DNA of 64,000 bases from Galactobacter caseinivorans (GCF_003640665.1 NZ_QQXL01000009.1:1-64000), one strand, 5' to 3'; shown: positions 8,816-19,649, numbered from the stretch's first letter. The notes: generated from the letters alone by a model not told the origin. Program-made: numbers and translations.

Positions 8816-9661
8816 GTGATCGACTTCCAGCATGTGAGCAAGGAATATCCGGACGGCACCAAGGCCGTGAATAACGTTGAGCTGCACCTGGAGAAGGGCG
8901 CCTGCACCGTCCTGGTTGGCTCCAGCGGCTGCGGCAAGACCACGCTGCTGCGCATGATCAACCGCATGGTGGACCCGACCAAGGGCCAGGTGCTGGTCAA
9001 CGGCCAGGACGTGGCCACGGCGGACCCCGTCAAGCTGCGCCGCGACGTGGGCTACGTGATGCAGGGCTCTGGCCTGCTCCCGCACCGCACCGTGCTCCAG
9101 AACATCCAGACGGTCCCCCTGCTGCGCGGGGAGCCAAAGGATGAGGCGCTGCGCCGCGCCAAGCTCCAGATGAAGAACGTTGGCCTGGATGCCTCCATGG
9201 GCCATCGCTACCCGGCACAGCTCTCCGGCGGCCAGCAGCAGCGCGTCGGCGTGGCTCGCGCGCTGGCCGCAGACCCGGACATCCTGCTGATGGATGAGCC
9301 CTTTGGCGCCGTTGACCCGCTGGTCCGCGCCGAATTGCAGGCTGAGCTTGCCCGCCTGCAAGCGGAACTGAAGAAGACCATTGTTTTTGTCACCCATGAC
9401 ATGGACGAGGCGCTGGCGCTGGGGGATCGCATCGTGGTGCTCCGCGCCGGCGGCGAGATTGTCCAGGACGCCACCCCGGCGGAGCTGGTGGCCAACCCGG
9501 CCAACGACTTTGTGCGCACGTTCCTTGGCATGGCGGATGGCAGGCGCACCCTTGAGGTCCGCTCCACGCCGGAGGGCCAGGTCGTCACGGACCGCTTTGG
9601 CCGGCCGCTGGGCGTGGTGGGCCAGCAGGAGAAGCCCATGGAACCGGGGCTGCCCGCGTGA
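8816..9661 (+). CDS. Betaine/choline-type osmolyte ABC transporter ATPase
   Basis: A 281-residue ATPase of the OpuBA/OpuCA/ProV group: Walker A GSSGCGKTT at 35-43, MQGSGLLPHRTV after the Q-loop (the 'glycine betaine' class form), signature LSGGQQQR at 136-143, Walker B ILLMDEPFGAVDP and switch FVTHDMDEAL. There is no CBS domain pair at the C-terminus, unlike many ProV/OpuCA proteins, so c-di-AMP gating through CBS is not expected. GTG 8816 is chosen because homologues begin at the I-x-F-x-x-V-x-K strand. The next gene starts in a GTGA overlap, and the four genes to 11991 form one operon. Confidence 0.92.
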   Translation: MIDFQHVSKEYPDGTKAVNNVELHLEKGACTVLVGSSGCGKTTLLRMINRMVDPTKGQVLVNGQDVATADPVKLRRDVGYVMQGSGLLPHRTVLQNIQTVPLLRGEPKDEALRRAKLQMKNVGLDASMGHRYPAQLSGGQQQRVGVARALAADPDILLMDEPFGAVDPLVRAELQAELARLQAELKKTIVFVTHDMDEALALGDRIVVLRAGGEIVQDATPAELVANPANDFVRTFLGMADGRRTLEVRSTPEGQVVTDRFGRPLGVVGQQEKPMEPGLPA

Positions 9662-10299
9662 CCTGGATCCTCAACAACCTCCCGCTGCTGTGGCAACGGC
9701 TGCTGGAGCACCTGACGCTGGCGGCGCCGGCCATTGTGCTCTCGCTCCTACTGGCCATCCCCTTGGGCTGGATTGCCTACCGCTACCGGCTCTCCCGCTG
9801 GCTCCTGGTGACGCTGACCGGCTTGCTGTACGCCATCCCGTCCCTGCCACTCTTTGTGGTGCTCCCGCTCATTCTTGGCACCGGCATTCGCGATTCCATC
9901 AACGTGGTCGCCGCGCTGACCCTGTACGGCCTGGCGCTCATGGTCCGTTCCGTCTCTGACGCGCTCGCCGCGGTCCCGGCCGTGGTGGTGGACGCCGCCC
10001 AGGCGCAAGGATTTGGTGCCTGGCGCCGCTTTTGGCAGGTGGAGTTGCCGCTCGCGATCCCCGCTCTGACCGCCGGGCTGCGCGTCGTGACCGTCTCCAC
10101 CGTCTCTCTCGTGACCGTCTCCGGTGTGCTCGGCTTGCCCTCGCTCGGGCTGCTCTTCACCGACGGATTCCAGCGCGGCATCCCGGAGGAGATCCTGGCC
10201 GGCATGGTGCTCACCGTGGTGCTCGCCTTGGTCCTGGACGCTCTGGTGGCCTTGCTTGGCAGAGCGCTGACCCCCTGGCGACGGGCGGTGAAGGCATGA
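9658..10299 (+). CDS. Osmolyte ABC transporter permease 1 (OpuBB-like)
   Basis: A 213-residue inner-membrane permease of the binding-protein-dependent class with about five to six membrane helices. The EAA-type cytoplasmic loop is VVVDAAQAQGFGAWRRFWQVELP, which contacts the ATPase. Length and the YAIPSLPLFVVLP helix match OpuBB/OpuCB permeases. GTG start overlaps the ATPase stop by 4 bases, and its own stop overlaps the next permease's ATG, so translation is coupled along the operon. Confidence 0.9.
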   Translation: MTWILNNLPLLWQRLLEHLTLAAPAIVLSLLLAIPLGWIAYRYRLSRWLLVTLTGLLYAIPSLPLFVVLPLILGTGIRDSINVVAALTLYGLALMVRSVSDALAAVPAVVVDAAQAQGFGAWRRFWQVELPLAIPALTAGLRVVTVSTVSLVTVSGVLGLPSLGLLFTDGFQRGIPEEILAGMVLTVVLALVLDALVALLGRALTPWRRAVKA

Positions 10300-10961
10300 A
10301 CTACTTCAGCGAAGCCTGGACCTGGCTCACGGATCCGCTCACCTGGACGGGCGCGGATGCCCTGGCCGCGCGCCTCACGGAGCACCTGCTCTACACGCTG
10401 CTCGTCATCGTGGTCTCCGCGCTCATCGCCATCCCACTTGGCTGGTGGGTGGGGCACACCGGTCGCGGCCGCAACGCCGTCGTGGTGCTCTCCGGCGCCG
10501 CCCGCGCCATCCCCTCGCTTGGCCTGGTCACCCTCCTGGCGCTCTGGATGGGCCTGGGGCTGCCCGCGCCCATCATCACGCTGGTGGTCCTGGCTATCCC
10601 GCCGTTGCTGGCCGGCGCGTACTCCGGCATCGACGCGGTGCCGCGTGAGGTCACGGACGCGGCCCGTGCCCAGGGCATGAGCGAGTGGCAGATCCTCATG
10701 AAGGTGGAGGTTCCGCTGAGCCTTGGCCTGCTGATGGGCGGCGTCAGGTCCGCGGCGCTGCAAGTGGTCTCCACCGTCATGCTGGCCGCGTACGTGGGGG
10801 CCGGCGGCCTTGGCCGCCCGCTCTTCCTTGGCCTGAAGACGCAGGATTACGCCATGATGCTTGGTGCCTCGATTCTCACGGTGGGCTTGGCCCTGGTGCT
10901 CGACGTCGTTCTCTCGGGTATTCAGCGCATCGTTCGCCCGCGGGGAACAGCGGCACTGTGA
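10296..10961 (+). CDS. Osmolyte ABC transporter permease 2 (OpuBD-like)
   Basis: A 221-residue permease starting at ATG 10296, which overlaps the preceding stop by ATGA. It has the same fold as permease 1; the EAA loop reads EVTDAARAQGMSEWQILMKVEVP and the AIPSLGLVTLLALWMGLG helix is the family hallmark. The two permeases would form a heterodimeric channel. A perfect inverted repeat follows before the binding-protein gene. Confidence 0.92.
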   Translation: MNYFSEAWTWLTDPLTWTGADALAARLTEHLLYTLLVIVVSALIAIPLGWWVGHTGRGRNAVVVLSGAARAIPSLGLVTLLALWMGLGLPAPIITLVVLAIPPLLAGAYSGIDAVPREVTDAARAQGMSEWQILMKVEVPLSLGLLMGGVRSAALQVVSTVMLAAYVGAGGLGRPLFLGLKTQDYAMMLGASILTVGLALVLDVVLSGIQRIVRPRGTAAL

Positions 10962-10967
10962 CGGCCC

Positions 10968-10995
10968 CCGGCGCTAGGCTTGCGCCTAGCGCCGG
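10968..10995. repeat. Perfect 12-bp inverted repeat between permease and binding-protein genes
   Basis: CCGGCGCTAGGC and its exact complement are separated by TTGC, seven bases after the permease stop and 33 bases before the binding-protein start. No T-tract follows. In this intra-operon position it could be an RNA-stabilising or attenuating hairpin that sets the high ratio of binding protein to permease, or an operator. Confidence 0.75.
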
Positions 10996-11028
10996 GTGGA
11001 AAGCCCGACAACGACGGGGAGAGGGCCA

Positions 11029-11991
11029 ATGCGCCGCAATCCAGATCAGACTCAGCAGCCCAGGCGCCGCCGCGCCATCGGAACCGTGGCGGCCATCGCC
11101 GCCGTGGCCGCGCTTGGCCTCAGCGCGTGTGGCTCCAGCGACCCGCTGGCCAGCAGCAGCTCCGCGGTGTCCTCCGCGCCCGCAGACACGCTGGTGGTGG
11201 GATCGCAGCAGTACTACAGCAACGCCGTGATCGCAGAGCTGTACGCCCAGAGCCTGGAGGGCTCCGGATTTAAGGTGGACCGCCAGTTCAACATTGGCCA
11301 GCGCGAGGTCTACATGGGCCAGGTCTCTGACGGGAAGATCGACGTGTTCCCCGAGTACACGGGCAACCTGTTGCAGTACCTGGACAAGAAGGCCACGGCC
11401 ACGGACCCGGCAGAGGTGCTGACCGCGCTCAAGGCCGCGCTCCCCAGTGGGCTGAGCGCGCTTGAGCCGGCGGGCGCCACGGACCAGGACAGCTTCAACG
11501 TCACCGCAGAGACCGCACAGAAGCATGGGCTCAAGGAAATTGGCGATCTGTCCAAGCTTCCCCAGCCGGTCAAGATTGCCGGCAACTCCGAGCTGGCCAA
11601 GCGCCCCTACGGCCCGGACGGGCTCAAGAGCGCATACGGGGTCACTGCGGAGGTGCAGCCGGTGGAGGATGGCGGCGGCCCCCTCACCGTGAAGGCCCTG
11701 AAGGATGGCACCGTGCCGGTCTCTGACCTGTACTCCGCCGACCCGGCCATTGCCACGAACAAGTTCGTCACGCTGGCAGACCCCAAGCACCTGGTGCTGC
11801 CGCAGAACGTGGTGCCGCTGGTCTCCACCAAGGTGGATGACAAGGCCAAGGCCGCCATCGACGCGGTGAACGCCAAGCTCAGCACCGAGGAATTGGTGGA
11901 GCTGAACCGCGAGAGCTCCGTGGAAAAGAAGAACGCCACGGACGTGGCCAAGGCCTGGCTGGCGGAGCAGGGCATCGTCAAAGCCGGCTGA
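11029..11991 (+). CDS. Osmolyte-binding lipoprotein (OpuBC/OsmF-like)
   Basis: A 320-residue extracellular substrate-binding lipoprotein. Arg-rich N-region, hydrophobic core and lipobox LSAC (Cys34) make a lipoprotein signal; mature protein then has a Ser-rich linker and a type-II periplasmic-binding fold of the glycine-betaine/choline class (VVGSQQYYSNAVIAELYAQ, then FPEYTGNLLQY, the family's aromatic ligand box). ATG 11029 is preceded by GGGGAGAGG. It completes the ATPase-permease-permease-receptor set for uptake of quaternary ammonium solutes; betaine, choline and carnitine cannot be distinguished by eye. Confidence 0.92.
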   Translation: MRRNPDQTQQPRRRRAIGTVAAIAAVAALGLSACGSSDPLASSSSAVSSAPADTLVVGSQQYYSNAVIAELYAQSLEGSGFKVDRQFNIGQREVYMGQVSDGKIDVFPEYTGNLLQYLDKKATATDPAEVLTALKAALPSGLSALEPAGATDQDSFNVTAETAQKHGLKEIGDLSKLPQPVKIAGNSELAKRPYGPDGLKSAYGVTAEVQPVEDGGGPLTVKALKDGTVPVSDLYSADPAIATNKFVTLADPKHLVLPQNVVPLVSTKVDDKAKAAIDAVNAKLSTEELVELNRESSVEKKNATDVAKAWLAEQGIVKAG

Positions 11992-12082
11992 GCCGGAGAC
12001 CCAGACGGGCGCTGAAGCCGATTTGGAACCCTAGCGTGGCTCCGATAAGATTCAGGAGTTGGCCGGGTTCGCCCGGTTTCGT

Positions 12083-12159
12083 GGATCTTTAGCTCAGTTG
12101 GTTAGAGCGTTCGCTTCACACGCGAGAGGTCGCTGGTTCGAATCCAGTAAGATCCACCA
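12083..12159 (+). tRNA. tRNA-Val (anticodon CAC)
   Basis: Acceptor GGATCTT pairs with AAGATCC, D-arm AGCTCAGTTGGTTAGAGC, anticodon stem-loop TCGCTTCACACGCGA with anticodon CAC, T-arm GGTTCGAATCC, and CCA encoded at 12157-12159. Confidence 0.96.
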
Positions 12160-12170
12160 CGCACCCTGTG

Positions 12171-12205
12171 CAAAGGCCCCCGATCCTCGGATCGGGGGCC
12201 TTTGA
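12171..12205. terminator. Bidirectional terminator after tRNA-Val
   Basis: A 14-bp stem (AAAGGCCCCCGATC with its complement) and a 4-nt loop end in TTT on the plus strand and in TTTG on the minus strand. It lies between tRNA-Val and the convergent monooxygenase gene. Confidence 0.87.
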
Positions 12206-12234
12206 CGTTTCCCGCCGGCCGTGTGGGCCGGAAA

Positions 12235-13314
12235 CTACTTGGTGAGCAGTTCCAGCACGCGGGGCTTGACCTCGGTGCCCAGCAACTCGATGCTGCGCAG
12301 CTGGTCGGCGTGGGGCAGGGTGCCCGCGGAGTACTTCACGTCCAGCCGGGAGAGCCCCAGCCCGCCGGCCACCCGCGCCAGCTTCTCCGCGACCGTGTCT
12401 GGGGAGCCGACGGCCAGGCTGCCGTCCTCCTCCGCCGCGGCCATGAACTGGCCCTTGGTGTACGGAGGCCAGCCGCGGTCCGCACCCACCTGGTCCATGG
12501 AGCGCTGGTAGTGCGGCCACAGCGTGGTGAGCGCTTCGCGGTCCGTCTGCGCCACAAAGCCGTGCACGTGCGCACCGATGGGCTGTGCGGGCCGTCCCAT
12601 CTCCTCCAGAGCGCGGCGGTAGAGCCCGGCCAGCGGCTTGAACGCCAGCGGGTCTCCGCCAATGATCGCCAGGAACAACGGCAGGCCGTGCCGCGCGGCG
12701 CGGATCACCGACTGCGGGGAGCCGCCCACGCCCACCCACGTGAACAGCCGGCCTGCGTCCTCAATCTCCGGGAAGAGGGTGGCGCCCTTCAGGGACGGGC
12801 GCAGTTTGCCCTCCCAATCCAGCGGCTGCTGCTCCAGGAGTTGAGCCAGGAGGTCAAGCTTCTCCTCAAAGAGCTCCTCGTAGTCCCGCAGGTCGTAGCC
12901 AAAGAGGGGGAAGGACTCGATGAAGGAGCCGCGCCCCGCGATGATCTCTGCCCGGCGGTTGGACAGGGCGTCAACGGTGGCAAAACGCTCATAGACCCGC
13001 ACCGGATCATCTGAGCTGAGCACGGTCACGCCGGATCCGAGGCGGATGGTGGAGGTGGCCTGTGCCGCGGCGGCCAGCACCACATCCGGCGCACTGATGG
13101 CGAAGTCGGGGCGGTGATGCTCGCCAATGCCAAAGAAATCCAGCCCGGCCTCCTCCGCGGCCACGGCCTCTTTCACGACCTCCCGAATCACCTGGGCGTG
13201 AGAGGTCGGCGAGCCATCCGCCTGAACGGTGCGGTCCCCAAAGGTCTCCGCACCGATCTGCAGGGGACCTTCCAGCGAGGCCGGGGGAACGATGGAGCCG
13301 GTGGTGGTGTCCAT
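12235..13314 (-). CDS. Luciferase-like (LLM-class) flavin monooxygenase
   Basis: A 359-residue TIM-barrel protein of the bacterial luciferase superfamily. Family marks are GLDFFGIGEHHRPDF (the conserved His region), IRLGSGVTVLSSDDPVRVYERFATVDALS, and AEIIAGRGSFIESFPLFGYDL. Such enzymes use FMN or F420. The start at 13314 is preceded by GGAAGGA about 11 nt away; the longer frame up to 13557 lies in the intergenic region. It is monocistronic and convergent with tRNA-Val. The substrate is not predictable. Confidence 0.88.
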   Translation of the reverse strand: MDTTTGSIVPPASLEGPLQIGAETFGDRTVQADGSPTSHAQVIREVVKEAVAAEEAGLDFFGIGEHHRPDFAISAPDVVLAAAAQATSTIRLGSGVTVLSSDDPVRVYERFATVDALSNRRAEIIAGRGSFIESFPLFGYDLRDYEELFEEKLDLLAQLLEQQPLDWEGKLRPSLKGATLFPEIEDAGRLFTWVGVGGSPQSVIRAARHGLPLFLAIIGGDPLAFKPLAGLYRRALEEMGRPAQPIGAHVHGFVAQTDREALTTLWPHYQRSMDQVGADRGWPPYTKGQFMAAAEEDGSLAVGSPDTVAEKLARVAGGLGLSRLDVKYSAGTLPHADQLRSIELLGTEVKPRVLELLTK

Positions 13315-13543
13315 GTGGGTGCGGGTCCTTCCGAGGACGTGACTGCGATGAGATGGCCGCGCCGAGTGGCGCGGCCTATAGGTGAGCAAACCGTCCCACA
13401 CGTGGGCCCATTCCCGATAGCGAGCGGTGCGTGCCAAAGCTCTCACCGCTCGCTCAGCGATGGGCCAGGGACAGCCCCACTTGCGTGCGTACAGTTGAGT
13501 CAGAGCAAGCACCACGGCTACATCCACAGGAGGCAAAACGCGC

Positions 13544-15517
13544 GTGTCTTCGTCCACGAAACATCCGGGTCAAGAGCCCGCGGAGCCTCAGGGCATCCCG
13601 GAGTCCAGCGTCCCACCGCTCCCGGCGGTACCGCCCTCCGCGGCTGGGCTGCGCCGTCCCGTGGAGGACTCGCCCAGCGAGCCGACGCCGCGTGTCTCGC
13701 TACTGCGCCAGGTCACGGCCTCGCAGGTCACCGCCCCGCCCTCACCTGGACCCGCCGCACCTGGACCCGCTGCGTCGCCCGCCGCACCTGGACCCGCTGC
13801 GTCGCCCGCTGCGCCCGCTGCGTCCTCGGCTGCGCCTGCGCGGCCCAGCCAGGCGCCGTCGGGCACAGCACGCACGCCCGACGCCGCTGCGGCTGGCCGA
13901 GGTGCCTCCACGGTGAACCGGCGCAAGGGCATGCCCCTGCTGCCACGCGTTCCCTCCAAGGGGCGCCCGTCCAAGACGTCCTCCCTGCTCTCCGACGCGC
14001 CCGGCGGCGCCGCCGCCCCCGGGCTGCCCCAGCCGGCTCACTCAGGCGCGTCCCCCTACGTGGTGCACACCGAGTTGGGCACCACCGCTGTGCCGCAGCA
14101 GGCGCACCCGCAGGCGCGGACCCTGTTGCGGCGCATGATGGAGGACGCCGCGCCTCCCACCACCACCTTCAACATCGTTGACCGACTGGTCGGTTCCCCC
14201 TACGCCAACCCCACGGTGACGGAGACGGAGGCGGCTGAGGATGTGGCCCGCCCCATCCTGCTCTTCACCCTGGACCTGGCGGAGACCATGATTCGGTGGG
14301 GCGCCAGCGCTCTGGACGTGGAGACCAGCGTCATCGCCGTCACCACGTCGCTGGGGCTGCGACACGTGGACATCGACATCACCAACCAGTCGGTGCACCT
14401 GAACTGGGCCCCGCCAGAGGGGCTGCCGGCCTCGATCCTGCGCGTGGTGCGCTCCTCGTCAGACAACTTTGCCGGGCTGTCCCTGGTGCACCAGCTGGTC
14501 GGTGACATCACCGCCGGGCGCGTTGGCCTGGACTTTGCCCGTTCGCGGTTACGCTCCATTCGCCGCCGGCCCAAGCCGTACAACAAGCCCATCGTGATCG
14601 CCGCCGGGGCGCTCTTTGCCGGCCTCTTTGTGCTCGTGATTGGTGGGACGCCGCGCGGTGCGTTGGCGGCCGTGGTCTCCGGGTTGCTCGTCACGCTGGT
14701 GACGCGCCTTGGTGATCGCTGGCGCATCCCCACGTTCTTCTCCATTGCGGCGGGAACGTCCGTCGCCACGATCATCGCGCTGATCCTCTACAGCAATGAC
14801 TGGCTCAAAAATCCCGAGCTGGTGGTCGCCGGCGGCATCATGCTGCTGCTGCCAAGCGGCAGGTTTGTCTCCGCGGTGCAAGACGCCATCAACGGCTTCC
14901 CCGTCACAGCGGTGGGGCGGCTGTTCTCGGCCATGATTATCTACGCCGCCATCATCGCCGGCGTGATGTTCGGTGCGGTGAGTGGCAGGTGGTTCAATCT
15001 GCCCAAGCTGGACGCCCTGCTGGCCGCGGAACCGCCCAAACCCACGCTGCTCTTGCCGGTGCTGTGCGCACTGGTCATGATCGCCGTGGCGTGCGGGTCC
15101 ATCGTGCAGCAGGTGGCCCCGCGCTACCTCATCACCACCTCAAGCATTGCGGTGGTGGGCTACCTGGTGAATTACGGCGCGGTGCACTTTGCCGGCGCCG
15201 GGGAGCGACTGGCGCCCGCCGCAGCGGCCGTGGTGATGGGGCTGATGGCCCGCCTGATTGGTCTACGCATCGGGACCACGCCCCTGGTGCTAGCCGTGCC
15301 AGCCATCGTGATTCTGCTACCAGGCCTGTCCATCTTCCGCTCCATGTACGGCATGGCGCTGGAGACCTCTGACGTGACCGTCAGCATCGTGAACATGTTC
15401 ACCTCCTTCACCATCATTCTTGGTGTGGCGGCGGGTGTGGCGCTCGGAGACACGCTGGCGCGGCCGTTCACGAAGGACTGGAACGCCAAGTCCCGCCGGC
15501 GGATTCGCCGGCGCTGA
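13544..15517 (+). CDS. ThrE-family threonine/serine exporter with long disordered N-terminus
   Basis: A 657-residue membrane protein. GTG 13544 has a perfect AGGAGG 10 nt upstream. Residues 1-190 are Pro/Ala/Ser-rich and contain a near-perfect duplicated block rich in GPAAP and ASPAAP; residues about 230-350 form the cytoplasmic DUF1212-like domain (LDLAETMIRWGASALDVETSV), and the rest holds about ten hydrophobic helices, the ThrE (TC 2.A.79) layout of a DUF1212 plus DUF3815 fusion. Corynebacterium ThrE exports threonine and serine. The extension of about 190 residues is much longer than in ThrE itself. Specificity is inferred from family only. Confidence 0.85.
   Translation: MSSSTKHPGQEPAEPQGIPESSVPPLPAVPPSAAGLRRPVEDSPSEPTPRVSLLRQVTASQVTAPPSPGPAAPGPAASPAAPGPAASPAAPAASSAAPARPSQAPSGTARTPDAAAAGRGASTVNRRKGMPLLPRVPSKGRPSKTSSLLSDAPGGAAAPGLPQPAHSGASPYVVHTELGTTAVPQQAHPQARTLLRRMMEDAAPPTTTFNIVDRLVGSPYANPTVTETEAAEDVARPILLFTLDLAETMIRWGASALDVETSVIAVTTSLGLRHVDIDITNQSVHLNWAPPEGLPASILRVVRSSSDNFAGLSLVHQLVGDITAGRVGLDFARSRLRSIRRRPKPYNKPIVIAAGALFAGLFVLVIGGTPRGALAAVVSGLLVTLVTRLGDRWRIPTFFSIAAGTSVATIIALILYSNDWLKNPELVVAGGIMLLLPSGRFVSAVQDAINGFPVTAVGRLFSAMIIYAAIIAGVMFGAVSGRWFNLPKLDALLAAEPPKPTLLLPVLCALVMIAVACGSIVQQVAPRYLITTSSIAVVGYLVNYGAVHFAGAGERLAPAAAAVVMGLMARLIGLRIGTTPLVLAVPAIVILLPGLSIFRSMYGMALETSDVTVSIVNMFTSFTIILGVAAGVALGDTLARPFTKDWNAKSRRRIRRR
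13744..13822 (+). repeat. In-frame tandem repeat in the ThrE-like gene
   Basis: Two-plus near-identical copies of a roughly 30-bp unit containing CACCTGGACCCGCTGCGTCG encode the alternating GPAA and SPAAP peptides. The unit length is a multiple of three, so changes in copy number keep the frame. Confidence 0.8.
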
Positions 15518-15604
15518 TTCCTTGGGTTGGCCGCGCCCAGGGTGCCGGCGGCCGGTGCCGGTGTTGTGGCTCGGGGCCAAACCCCGCCACTGGTGGCCGG
15601 GCTC

Positions 15605-16402
15605 TCAGGAGCCCAAGCCCCAATCCACCGGCGCCACGCCGAGGTTCGCGAGCTCGCTATTGGCCCGCGAGAACGGGCGCGAGCCAAAGAACCCGCGGCG
15701 GGCAGAGAGCGGCGAGGGGTGCGCGGACTCGATCACCGGGTGCTGGCCAAGCAACGGCCGCACCGCCTGGGCGTGCTTGCCCCAGAGAATGCCCACCGGC
15801 GCGCCGGGAAGGGACCCCAGGTGGGCCACGATCGCATCCGTGAGTGGCGCCCAGCCCAGCTTGGCGTGGGAACCGGCCTCCCCGGCCGTGACGGTGAGGG
15901 TGCGGTTCAGGAGCATGACCCCTTGCTGTAGCCACGGGGAAAGGTCCCCATGCGGGGGCAGTGCCGTGCCGAGGTCCGCGGCCAGTTCCTGGCGAATGTT
16001 CTGCAGGCTCCGGGGGAGCGGGCGAACGTCCCGCTCCGTCGCGAAGCTCAGGCCGATCCCGTGGCCGGGGGTGGGATAGGGATCCTGTCCCACGATTAAC
16101 ACCTTGACCTGGCCCGGAGCCATGGCTAGTGCCCGCAACGTCACCGCCGGATCCGGCAGGATCCGTTCTCCGGCCGCCCCACGTTCCCGCAACCCGCCCC
16201 CCACACGCCCCAACGCGGCGTCGAGCACTATGCGTTGTTGGTCCGCCGAGCCGCAGGCAAGGGGGGGCCCCGCGCCTAGCAGCACCGAGACCCACTCCGG
16301 ATGCACGCCGTTCGCGATCCACCGCTCGGCGTAGCGCCCGCGCCACTGGGGATCGCTGTGTTGCTGGTCACTGCTGGGGAAAAGGTCCGCGTGCTGCTGC
16401 AT
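15605..16402 (-). CDS. ung: Uracil-DNA glycosylase, family 1
   Basis: A 265-residue DNA repair enzyme that removes uracil from DNA. The water-activating motif GQDPYP is at residues 105-110 and the DNA-intercalation motif HPSPLS at 228-233. LLNRTLTV supplies the uracil-binding Asn. Slightly longer than E. coli Ung because of an N-terminal part. It is divergent from the DUF3263 gene, 131 bp away. Confidence 0.96.
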   Translation of the reverse strand: MQQHADLFPSSDQQHSDPQWRGRYAERWIANGVHPEWVSVLLGAGPPLACGSADQQRIVLDAALGRVGGGLRERGAAGERILPDPAVTLRALAMAPGQVKVLIVGQDPYPTPGHGIGLSFATERDVRPLPRSLQNIRQELAADLGTALPPHGDLSPWLQQGVMLLNRTLTVTAGEAGSHAKLGWAPLTDAIVAHLGSLPGAPVGILWGKHAQAVRPLLGQHPVIESAHPSPLSARRGFFGSRPFSRANSELANLGVAPVDWGLGS

Positions 16403-16533
16403 AGCCCCATGGTCCCAGCCCGCGCCGCTGGGAGGGCAACCCGGCCGGACCCGGGCGGCGGGCTTGGGCGGGAATCCCCAGGCCCAAACCGTAGGATGGC
16501 TTTGGCACTGGATGAATGGGAGGGGGCGCGGAC

Positions 16534-16818
16534 GTGGACGAGCCCGTTGAATCCGAGGCGAAGGGCCCGCTCAAGGCGGGGCTGAGCGCCCTGGATCAGG
16601 CGATGCTGGACCTGGAAGCGCGATCCTCTCAACGCCCCGGTGCCAAACAAGAGACCATCCGGTCCACCCTGCACATGACGAGCGCGCAGTTTTATCAGCG
16701 CCTCAACGCTCTGATCGACACGGAGGCGGCACTCGCCTACGCGCCGATGCTGGTTCGGCGCTTGCGCGCCAGCCGAGAGGGGCGCCTGCGTGTGCCCGGG
16801 CGGCCCACATCCGGTTGA
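16534..16818 (+). CDS. DUF3263 protein
   Basis: A 94-residue protein with the actinobacterial DUF3263 pattern: LSALDQAMLDLEAR, then a basic block RPGAKQETIRSTLHMTSAQFYQRLNALIDTEAALAYAPMLV (shown only in part as evidence), then R-rich C-terminus. The fold looks helix-turn-helix-like, so DNA binding is plausible, but no function is established. I use GTG 16534, which has GGGAGGGGG 8 nt upstream. The next gene starts 20 bases after the stop. The ung, DUF3263, LytR_C order is common in Actinobacteria. Confidence 0.8.
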   Translation: MDEPVESEAKGPLKAGLSALDQAMLDLEARSSQRPGAKQETIRSTLHMTSAQFYQRLNALIDTEAALAYAPMLVRRLRASREGRLRVPGRPTSG

Positions 16819-16838
16819 GAACACGAGGAAACGCCACG

Positions 16839-17522
16839 ATGACCCAGTACCCCCGCGACGAGTTCGACGTCGTGCCGGAGAATGCTCGACGCGAAGGATC
16901 GCACCGCTCCTTTGTGCGCCTGCGTGATCCCCGCACGGGCATCTGGACCCTGATCGTGATTGGCCTCCTGGCGCTGGCGGTCGGAGCGGTCATGTTCTTT
17001 GTGGTGCACCCCAAGGTGGAGACCGTGGCCGGGGATGCCGACTCCGGCACCAGCCAGAGCGAGGACTCTGGCGACGAGGCCAAGTCCTCCGACAAGGCCG
17101 GCTCATCGGATCAAGCCAAGTCAACGGACAAGGCCAAGGACGGCGGCGAGGGCGAGGTGAAGAAGTCCGACGAGGCCTCCGCGCCGGCTTCCTCAGGTTC
17201 GAGCGAGTCCGCATCCAGCAGCCCCTCATCCTCCAGCAGCGACTCCGCCGACCTCTCCGCCACCGTGGGCGTCTACAACGGAACCGGCCGCTCCGGCCTG
17301 GCCTCCGGGAGCGCATCCACGCTGAAGAGCGCCGGCTACACCAACGTGAGCAACGCGAACTGGACCAAGCGCACCAGCGTCTCCGCCGTGTACTACAAGG
17401 ACGCCGCCTCCAAGGCGACCGCAGAGGCCATCGCCAAGCGCCTCAAGATCAGCACCGTGGTGCAGACCGCCAACATCCCGTCCCCGGTTTCAGTGGTCAT
17501 CGGTACCGACCGCAGCAACTAA
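16839..17522 (+). CDS. Anchored LytR_C-domain protein
   Basis: A 227-residue protein with a cytoplasmic N-terminus, one membrane helix at about residues 40-62, a long Ser/Asp/Lys/Glu-rich disordered linker (about 70-145) and a C-terminal LytR_C domain (VGVYNGTGRSGLASGSASTLKSAGY...). The LytR_C domain accompanies LytR-CpsA-Psr ligases or stands alone as here; its function in wall assembly is not settled. ATG 16839 is preceded by ACGAGGAAAC. Probably co-transcribed with DUF3263. Confidence 0.85.
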   Translation: MTQYPRDEFDVVPENARREGSHRSFVRLRDPRTGIWTLIVIGLLALAVGAVMFFVVHPKVETVAGDADSGTSQSEDSGDEAKSSDKAGSSDQAKSTDKAKDGGEGEVKKSDEASAPASSGSSESASSSPSSSSSDSADLSATVGVYNGTGRSGLASGSASTLKSAGYTNVSNANWTKRTSVSAVYYKDAASKATAEAIAKRLKISTVVQTANIPSPVSVVIGTDRSN

Positions 17523-17619
17523 GCCGGTTCTCCGGCCGAACGGCCGAGCCCCAGTACCCCGCTCTGCTGGCAGTGGACTTGTGCCGGCAGTGCGCCCTCA
17601 GCAAAGCGGGCCCCGCAAT

Positions 17620-17646
17620 CTTGCACTCGGCGTGGGTGAGTGCCAA
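17620..17646. promoter_or_regulatory. CIRCE element 1 (HrcA operator) upstream of groEL
   Basis: CTTGCACTC, nine spacer bases, then GAGTGCCAA. Consensus is TTAGCACTC-N9-GAGTGCTAA, so 7 of 9 and 8 of 9 positions match with exact spacing. Confidence 0.85.
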
Positions 17647-17653
17647 CATGGTG

Positions 17654-19465
<1,812 letters not shown>

Positions 19466-19521
19466 GCGCCCGACGGCGTGCGGTGAGCTTCACCGCACGC
19501 CTCACCTTCCGCAGTACCCCT

Positions 19522-19562
19522 GCCAGGGCCCCGATGGATTCGCGTCCATCGGGGCCCTGGTT
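19522..19562 (+). terminator. groEL terminator
   Basis: A 16-bp perfect stem (CCAGGGCCCCGATGGA with its complement), 6-nt loop, then TTTGTGTT. Confidence 0.88.
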
Positions 19563-19600
19563 TGTGTTGGAGGGCCTTGGTTTGTGTTGGAAGGCCCTGG
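19561..19600 (+). repeat. 20-bp imperfect tandem duplication after groEL
   Basis: TTTGTGTTGGAGGGCCTTGG is followed directly by TTTGTGTTGGAAGGCCCTGG. It may be a slippage product of the terminator tail. Confidence 0.75.
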
Positions 19601-19649
19601 CCCGTGGTGGGGTGGCCCGCGTGGCCCGTGTGGCCTGCGTGGCCCGAAG

